From NCBI GenBank assembly GCA_963711635.1, contig CAVQEZ010000026.1, positions 18,820 to 82,819 on the forward strand: a stretch of 64,000 bases of DNA, read 5' to 3'. A program made the position numbers and the translations under genes. The stretch comes from CADEED01 sp963711635 (GTDB lineage: Bacteria; Pseudomonadota; Gammaproteobacteria; Steroidobacterales; Steroidobacteraceae). Shown piece by piece: positions 58,361 through 64,000 of this stretch. Within the stretch, counting starts at the first letter, position 1, and each line of letters opens with the position of its first letter. Under the pieces are notes generated by a model. That model was not told the origin of the DNA. It was given only the letters and a program-made list of their open reading frames with translations, and searched no databases.

Positions 58361-59674
58361 TCACTCGCCATCCTGTTGTGAACGAGTCAACTCGAGCAGC
58401 CTTGCTCGCGACACTTTTCCGACCGCGTCTCGCGGAATCTTTTCCACCAGCACCAGCGGCCGTGGCAGGAAAACGGCGTCGAGGCTGGCCGCAAGCTGGG
58501 CCGCAATCTCCCGCGCGCTGGTCCCGCGACTGACTACCACCGCGGCGACGCGGTTGGCGACACCCGCGGCCGCGCCCTCAGGTTGAAAGGCTACCGCGTC
58601 TTCGACACCGGGCACCGCGCAAAGCCGTCGCGTGATATCGGCCAACGACGCGCGCTTGCCGGCGACTTCGACCAGGTCTGCGTTGCGGCCCAATGCCGCG
58701 AACCCATCCGTGCCGCGAATCTCGAGAACGTCCTGCAGGCGCTGGGGCCTTTCGTACCACGCGGCGGAGACCAGCGTGGAGTCTGCGCCGGTCTCGAGCG
58801 TGATCCCGTCATAGATCTTCCAGACATGCTGCCGAGACGTCCGGCGCGTGGCGAATACGCAGGTCTCGGTGGAACCGAACATTTCCAGCAGCGGCGCGCG
58901 CAGTCGCTCTTCGACCAATTGCGCCAGCGCAGGATCGAGCGGTGCGGTGGCGCTGACGATGAGATCGATGTCGGGGAACGTGAGCCCTGACTCGGCCAGC
59001 GCGCGCAGATGCAGTGGCGTGCTCACCAGCATTCGTGGGCGAGGCGGCTGAGCCAACGCGGCGGCGACATCGGCGGGGAACAATGGCCGTTCCGCATGCA
59101 CGCTCATGCCGGCAAACAGCGGCAGCAGCAAGGTGAGCTCGACGCCGTACATGTGATGCGCCGGCACTGTGCCGATCACCGACAGCGGCGCATCGGCGGC
59201 GAGCCCCAATGCCGATCGGATGGCCGCCGAGTTCAGACGGGCGCTGTTAGCCAGCGCGCGCCAACGCTTGCCATGGGCCTGCGACTTTCCAGTACTTCCG
59301 GAGGTAAATCCGATCAACACCAGACGGTCATGGTCCTCGGGCACCAGCTTCGGCACCGCATCAGGGCCCGAATCGCCGGCACGCCAGCGCTGCACGTCGT
59401 CGTCGCCGACACAGACATTGTCCGGATATTCGGTCCGCAATTCCGCCAGTGCGGTTTCGCCGCGCGCGGCGGGCAAGAGTTGCGTGCGACCGGCCAGCAT
59501 CGACGCGGCAAACAACAGCACGAACGCTTCGCGATCTTCGCAGAGATTCACGATGTAGCGGCCGGCCGGCAGCGCGGCCGCAATGGACGCAGCTTCGCGC
59601 AGCAGGGTGTCGCGCGCCAGCGGAACGCCACCGCGCCACACCAGCGCGTCCTGGTTCGCATCGCCCGGCGTCAT
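58361..59674 (-). CDS. AMP-dependent aryl-acid ligase
   Basis: A 437-residue adenylating enzyme with the P-loop IGFTSGSTGKSQAHGKRW, the A5-like EMFGSTETCVFATR and the C-terminal lysine in KIPRDAVGKVSRARLL. It should activate hydroxybenzoate and load it on the ACP. It is shorter than usual acyl-CoA ligases, as in aryl-polyene clusters. The start overlaps the ketosynthase stop (ATGA). Confidence 0.85.
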   Translation of the reverse strand: MTPGDANQDALVWRGGVPLARDTLLREAASIAAALPAGRYIVNLCEDREAFVLLFAASMLAGRTQLLPAARGETALAELRTEYPDNVCVGDDDVQRWRAGDSGPDAVPKLVPEDHDRLVLIGFTSGSTGKSQAHGKRWRALANSARLNSAAIRSALGLAADAPLSVIGTVPAHHMYGVELTLLLPLFAGMSVHAERPLFPADVAAALAQPPRPRMLVSTPLHLRALAESGLTFPDIDLIVSATAPLDPALAQLVEERLRAPLLEMFGSTETCVFATRRTSRQHVWKIYDGITLETGADSTLVSAAWYERPQRLQDVLEIRGTDGFAALGRNADLVEVAGKRASLADITRRLCAVPGVEDAVAFQPEGAAAGVANRVAAVVVSRGTSAREIAAQLAASLDAVFLPRPLVLVEKIPRDAVGKVSRARLLELTRSQQDGE

Positions 59675-60897
59675 GCGAGTCTTTCAGTATCAAACTGGTG
59701 TTGATGCCGCCGAAGGCGAAGTTGTTGGACACCACGATTTCTGCATCGATCTCACGCGGCACATCGCGGATGTAATCCAGCGGCGCGCACTCCGGATCTA
59801 CCTTTTCCAGATTCAGCGTGGGTGGAAACCAGCGCCGCTTCATCATCTCGATACTGAACCAGGCCTCGAGCGCGCCACACGCGCCCAGCGTGTGGCCCAG
59901 AAAACTCTTCTGCGAACTGATGGGCATATCCGGGCCGAACACGGCGCTGGTAGCGCGCGATTCGGCCTGGTCGCCGTGCATGGTGGCGGTGCCGTGCCCA
60001 TTCACGTAGTCGACTTGATCGGGCGGTGATGCGTGCATTGCAGTGCATTTTCCATGACGACACGCATGGTGGTCTCTTCGGGGCGGGTCACGTGCGTGCC
60101 GTCGCTGTTGGTCGAAAAGCCGATGATCTCGGCATGAATCCTCGCGCCGCGCGCGCGCGCGGCCTCGAGCTCTTCGAGCACCAGGAAGGCGCCGCCTTCG
60201 CCGACCACGAGGCCGTCGCGCTCGGCATCATAGGGACGCGGCGTGAGCTCGGGTTCATCATTGCGCCGGCTGGTGGCGTACAGCGTGTCGAAAGCCTTGG
60301 CCTGCGTGGGGCAGAGCTCCTCGGCGCCGCCCGCCAGCATGCGCGTCTGGTAGCCGTGCTGGATGGCCTCGAAGGCATAACCGATGGCCTGACTACCCGA
60401 GGTGCACGCGCTGTTGGTCGGGAATCACGCGGCCTTTCATGCCGAAGAAGATGCCGATATTCGCTGCCGCCGTGTGCGGCATCATGCGGATGTACGAATT
60501 GGCGTTCACCTGCGCGACCGTCGCCGTGAATCAGCATCTGCGCGAAATCGAGCAGGTCGGCGGTGCTGCCGATGCAGGAGCCGCAGGCCACGCCCATGCT
60601 GCCGTCGCCGACCAGCTCGCTGCCGGAAAGCCCGGCATTCGCCATGGAGAGTTCCGCCGCACGTACCGCCAGCCGCGAGACGCGGCCCATGCCGCGCACC
60701 TGCTTGCGTGTCCAGGTTTCCGGGACTTCGAAATCGTCGCAGGGCGCGGCGAGTCGCGTGCCCATGTCGACGTAGCGATCCCATTCCGTCATGTAACGCA
60801 CCGCGCTCTTGCCGGCCCGAAACGCGGCCTCGATGCCGTCCCAATCGTTGCCTAGCGCCGAGACGCCGCCCATGCCCGTGACCACCACGCGCCGCAT
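59671..60897 (-). CDS. Second beta-ketoacyl-ACP synthase (FabF-like, frameshifted)
   Basis: A protein of 408 residues (1227 nt) starting MRRVVVTGMGGVSALGNDWD. ATG 60897 overlaps the ketoreductase stop (TGATG). The catalytic segment NSACTSGSQAIG, then GHGTATMHGDQAE and SFLGHTLGACGALEAW, are all present but in three frames (jumps near 60,510, 60,420 and 60,030), with another close to the end. Shifting the last one gives a stop at 59671-59673 overlapping the ligase start. Confidence 0.83.
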
Positions 60898-61626
60898 CAA
60901 CACAGCCCTCCGTTCACGGCGATCACCTGGCGCGTGACATAGGCGGCGTCGGGCGACATCAGGAAACTCACCGCGCCGGCAACCTCTTCGGGTTTGCCGA
61001 TGCGCTGCATGGGAATCATTTCTAGAATCTTCTCCATGGGCGTGTTCGCGTCGACCATGTCGGTGTCGATGAGGCCGGGCGCCACGCAGTTCACGGTGAT
61101 CTCGCGCTTCGCCAGCTCCACGGCCAGCGCCTTGGTGGCGGCAATGATGCCGCCCTTGGCGGCCGAGTAGTTAGCCTGCCCGCGGTTGCCGATGATGCCG
61201 GACACCGAGGCCAGCGTGACGATGCGGCCCGGCGCGCGCCGCCGCACCATGGGCATGACCACGGGCTGCAGCACGTTATAGAAGGAGTCGAGGTTGGTGC
61301 GGATCACGGAATCCCATTCCTCGCCGGTCATGGCGGGAAACGCCGCGTCGCGCGCGATGCCGGCATTGCACACCACGCCGTAGTAGGCGCCGTTCGCTTC
61401 CATGTCCGCCGTGAGCGCGCTGGCCACCGCCGCGCGTTGGCGATACGTCGAATTGCAGAAACCGCACTTCGCGACCCAGCGCGCGCACCTCGCCGGCCAC
61501 CTGCTCGGCGGCGTCGCGGCGCGAGTTGTAATGCACGACGATGTCGTAGCCATCCCGCGCAAGGCGCAGGGCAATGGCGCGGCCGATGCCGCGACTCGCA
61601 CCCGTGACCAGCACCGTGCCGCTCAT
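60897..61626 (-). CDS. 3-ketoacyl-ACP reductase, FabG-like SDR (one frameshift)
   Basis: About 243 residues: MSGTVLVTGASRGIGRAIAL with the NADPH motif, VCNAGIARDAAF, the catalytic Ser in LASVSGIIGNRG and the YSAAKGG active site, ending VNGGLC. The N-terminal 60 codons and the rest are in different frames; a one-base change near 61,450 joins them. It reduces the 3-ketoacyl chain before dehydration. The start overlaps the thioesterase stop (ATGA). Confidence 0.87.
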
Positions 61627-62079
61627 GCCGGTTCTTCGTCCAGCTGCGGGGCATGGCTGCTCAGGTAACGGGCCACGCGGCCGGTCAGGCATTCGGGCAT
61701 GACGAACAGCAGCTCGTTCTCGGGCGGGCGCACCGCCACCTGCACGGTCTGGCGCGCACCACGCGCGCGCCATCGGCCAGTCGGTGACCAGGTAGTTGAT
61801 CGCCAGGCGCTGCTCCCATTCCACCAGCGAGGCGCGCACCCGCAGCCGGTCGCCGAAGCGCGCGGCGCGCACGTATTTCACGCGCAAATCCACGATAGGC
61901 CAGAGGTAGCCGGAGTCGATCATGTCCTGCAGGTCGAAGCCGATCAGGCGCATCAGCGCCCAGCGCGCGTTTTCGAGATACCGCAAGTAGTGCCCGTGCC
62001 ACACCACCTGCGCGAGGTCGACGTCCGCAAAGGCGACTTCGCAACTGATCTGTGCGCTGATGGCCGAGTGTTTCCGCAT
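61623..62079 (-). CDS. Acyl-CoA/ACP thioesterase, 4HBT hotdog (one frameshift)
   Basis: About 152 residues with the 4-hydroxybenzoyl-CoA-thioesterase-type motif VAFADVDLAQVVWHGHYLRY and YVRAARFGDRLRVRASLVEW. A one-base change near 61,765 restores the tail RPPENELLFVMPECLTGRVA to a stop at 61623. It may release the polyene or proofread the ACP. It starts 12 bp after the glycosyltransferase stop. Confidence 0.82.
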
Positions 62080-62090
62080 CGAGGCGGATT

Positions 62091-62510
62091 CTACGGCGGC
62101 GGGGGTGTCGCGTGCCGCATACGGCGCCAAACCAACAGCGGGGCGCGCCACAGCATGCCCAGTACCAGCCGCACGTGCATGCCCGCCAGCCGCAGGTTGT
62201 CGTACAGCATGCGGAAATGGGAGATGCCGTCGGTGGGATAAGACACCCTGGTATCTATCCAGCGCAGCGTCCGCCCGCGCCATACCAGTTTCACCAGCAG
62301 CTCCACGTCGAAGTCCATGCGCTGGCCCACGCCGTCGCGGTCCACGACTTCGAGCACGGTGCGCAGGGGGTACAGCCGGAAGCCGCACATGGAATCGCGC
62401 ACGGCGCTGAACGACAGGGTTTGCAGCCACACCAGCGCATGCGTGATGTAGCGCGACAGGAACCGTACCTTGGGAATCGAGGCGTCGAACACCGGGCGGC
62501 CGCAGATCAC
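62091..62510 (-). CDS. Glycosyltransferase family 2, C-terminal part only (cut at a junction)
   Basis: The visible 139 codons read ICGRPVFDASIPKVRFLSRY, DSMCGFRLYPLRTVLEVVD, DFDVELLVKLVWRGRTLRW and VSYPTDGISHFRMLYDNLRL: the C-terminal half of the GT2 enzyme usual in aryl-polyene clusters. The homology ends abruptly at about 62,510. Upstream on its strand, where the nucleotide-sugar-binding half should be, lies the antisense of an EAL domain. Translation stays open but is meaningless there. Confidence 0.8.
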   Translation of the reverse strand: MICGRPVFDASIPKVRFLSRYITHALVWLQTLSFSAVRDSMCGFRLYPLRTVLEVVDRDGVGQRMDFDVELLVKLVWRGRTLRWIDTRVSYPTDGISHFRMLYDNLRLAGMHVRLVLGMLWRAPLLVWRRMRHATPPPP

Positions 62511-63204
62511 GCATCCCGAGCTCGGGGCGGTCAACCCGGTCGAGTTTATCCGCGTCGCCGAGGAGACCGGCCAGATCCTTCTGCTCGGCGAACAAATTCT
62601 GAGAACCGCGCTTGCCGACACGCGCAACTGGGGCGACCTCTTCGTCTCGGTGAACCTGTCGCCGGTGCAATTCCGCCTCTCCGACCTCGCGCGGCAGGTC
62701 GCGAAATGCCTCACCGAGAGCGAATTTCCCGCCGGCCGTTTGCACCTCGAAGTGACTGAAGGCGTGCTTCTGCACGATATCGACCACGCGGGCGTCAGAT
62801 CGAGGCGCTGCAGACGCTCGGCATCAAAGTGTCGCTCGACGATTTCGGCACCGGCTACTCGAGCTTGAGCTACCTGCGCTCCCTCCCCTTCGACAAGGTG
62901 AAGATCGACCAGTGCTTTGTACGTGGCATCGGCGAGGACCTGATCAACCACGCGATCGTGCAGCTGATCGTCGGGTTGGCGCGCGAGCTTGAGATGGACG
63001 TGATCGCCGAGGGCGTGGAGACGGATGCCGAGGCGATTATCCTGCAGGCCGCCGGGGTGACAACGTTCCAGGGGTATCTTTTTTGGCAGGCCGATTCCCG
63101 CGGCGGAGATTGAGGCATCGATCGTGCCGGTCGAACAAGCGACGGGCGGTGGGGTAGTCGCTTCAAATCCATTTGCAGCGTGGAAGTGGAGTGCCCTGCG
63201 ATAG
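62511..63204 (+). CDS. EAL-domain c-di-GMP phosphodiesterase, partial (N-terminus missing, two frameshifts)
   Basis: The reading begins inside the domain at HPELGAVNPVEFIRVAEETG; the EALLRW-type start that should precede it is absent. Then VSVNLSPVQFRLSDLARQV, LHLEVTEGVLLHD, LDDFGTGYSSLSYLRSLPFD, VIAEGVETDAEA and TFQGYLF follow, the catalytic metal-site motifs of EAL enzymes. Frame jumps lie near 62,797 and in a run of six T at about 63,080; correcting the latter gives GRPIPAAEIEA and a stop at 63204. It would hydrolyse c-di-GMP if complete. Confidence 0.82.
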
Positions 63205-63234
63205 GAGGTCTTGATAATCCGGAGAGAAGGTCGA

Positions 63235-63399
63235 GTGGACAATCCACACATCGAAGCGAGCTCCGGCGGAGCCTCCGTGGGACGTAGAACCGGTGAAGTC
63301 CGCCCCTGGGAGCGTCAGCTGCTCCCGCTGGCGATCATCGTAGCCCTGATGCTGGGAGCCATTTTCGCGGTGAACGGGCTGACTTCGATGTTCCGGTAG
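63235..63399 (+). CDS. Small single-pass membrane protein, unknown
   Basis: A 54-residue frame from GTG 63235 with GGAGAGAAGG just upstream. A polar N-terminus is followed by one helix, LLPLAIIVALMLGAIFAV, and a short tail NGLTSMFR. A TTG at 63211 is a weaker alternative start. No family is recognised; the good ribosome site and helix make it plausible. Confidence 0.5.
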   Translation: MDNPHIEASSGGASVGRRTGEVRPWERQLLPLAIIVALMLGAIFAVNGLTSMFR

Positions 63400-63463
63400 T
63401 CACGGCGCGGCGGCTCGAAAGCACGTTTTGCGATCGCCAGGTCGCGGCCGCGATCCGATAGGA

Positions 63464-64000
63464 TCACCGGCGCGGAACCGCTTGAACGCAGAGCAGCTCA
63501 CTTTGGCGGATCTCGGTCAGCACCTCGGTGATTGAGAAACCCTCGCGCTCGAGGTTGGCGCGGACTTTTCTCACAGTGCCGGGGATCATACCCTTTTGCG
63601 GCGGCTTCGTAGACGATGGTGAGCTGTCCCTTCGGCTTCAGCACAGGCTCCGGATCAACGGCAGCTCAAGCTGCCCGCCCTGCCAAAAGAAATTCCCGCG
63701 GATCGCAAAAACCTTGTCGAAGCGATTACCGCCGAGATCGGCCTCGGCGAACCAGGCGCGGAGAAATCTGGCCTTTCCGGAACTCGATGTTTGCCAGGTT
63801 GCGCTCTATCGCTTGCTTAATCGCTACGCCCGACCTGTCCACTCCGACGTAGCTTCCCCTTCCGGAGCTTTTTGCACGCCGACGCCGCCGCGATGCCCGG
63901 ACCGCATCCGATCTCGAGGAGACGATCGGAAGGCGCGGTCGCGACGTGCTCGATGGACCATCCGAACACATTTCGGAACCTGGGTTGTCGGCATAGTCTA
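63464..64000 (-). CDS. SAM-dependent methyltransferase, partial and frameshifted
   Basis: Read leftward from the window edge: RQPRFRNVFGWSIEHVATAP, then motif I LLEIGCGPGIAAASA, YVGVDRSGVAIKQAIERNLA with the acidic residue of motif II, FAIRGNFFWQGG, KGQLTIVYEAAAKGYDP and the C-terminus VRKVRANLEREGFSITEVLT ending at TGA 63464. The pieces are in at least three frames. The N-terminus may lie beyond the window. A class I methyltransferase of unknown substrate, located past the suspected chimeric junction. Confidence 0.65.

Noticed and set aside
62112..62759. A plus-strand frame crossing the 62,510 junction, and a long minus-strand frame from 63,251 to 62,091
   Set aside because: Both stay open only by chance across the breakpoint; homology to GT2 and to EAL each ends at the junction.

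Overview
The window is high-GC bacterial chromosome that begins at the replication origin. The block rpmH-rnpA-yidD-yidC-mnmE (minus) diverging from dnaA-dnaN-recF-gyrB (plus) is the classical gammaproteobacterial oriC arrangement. Together with FecIR-type signalling, large TonB-dependent receptors next to tryptophan-halogenase-like genes, and a xanthomonadin-like pigment cluster, it suggests a gammaproteobacterium of the Xanthomonadales/Nevskiales/Steroidobacterales kind. That placement is an inference from gene content, not from a tree.

Layout. (1) 1-10.5 kb: origin region, with DnaA boxes between dnaA and dnaN and two ParB-type parS sites inside recF. Almost every gene here is broken by one-base indels although all are essential or conserved, so this stretch is best read as poorly polished sequence. 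(2) 10.5-24 kb: a LysR remnant, a secreted cupin, a periplasmic-type molybdenum aldehyde oxidoreductase operon (PaoABC-like), a zinc-type alcohol dehydrogenase with altered metal ligands, an MFS exporter, an M13 peptidase, a GAF-GGDEF protein, a DUF1801 protein, an SDR and a coupled amine-oxidase-like flavoprotein. (3) 24-39 kb: a secreted amidohydrolase, then a carbohydrate locus. In it a LacI regulator diverges from a Caulobacter-type TonB receptor, followed by two halogenase-like genes (the second has lost its cofactor and catalytic motifs), a GH97 glycosidase, an MFS sugar transporter, a HAF-repeat-like secreted protein and a secreted nucleoside hydrolase.

(4) 39-46.2 kb: ogt, then ECF sigma factor / FecR / FecA-type receptor, convergent with a bufABC operon. 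The latter encodes a DUF2282 bufferin precursor, a DUF692 MNIO enzyme and a DUF2063 partner, a RiPP system for copper-binding peptides. Three palindromes fill the space between the converging units. (5) 46.2-46.7 kb: about 560 bp without a clear gene, ending in a strong rho-independent terminator. (6) 46.7-62.5 kb: an aryl-polyene/xanthomonadin-type cluster in four blocks: membrane protein, dehydratases, acyltransferase, LolA-like and MMPL export proteins; ketosynthase, chain-length factor and ACP; two halogenase-like flavoproteins and an XanB2-like chorismatase supplying hydroxybenzoate; aryl ligase, second ketosynthase, ketoreductase, thioesterase and glycosyltransferase. Start and stop codons overlap by a few bases at most joints, implying translational coupling.

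(7) 62.5-64 kb: the glycosyltransferase stops mid-gene and abuts, on the opposite strand, the middle of an EAL domain, followed by a small membrane protein and a methyltransferase. Two genes truncated at one point suggest an assembly chimera or a rearrangement breakpoint at about 62,510; linkage of this tail to the rest is doubtful.
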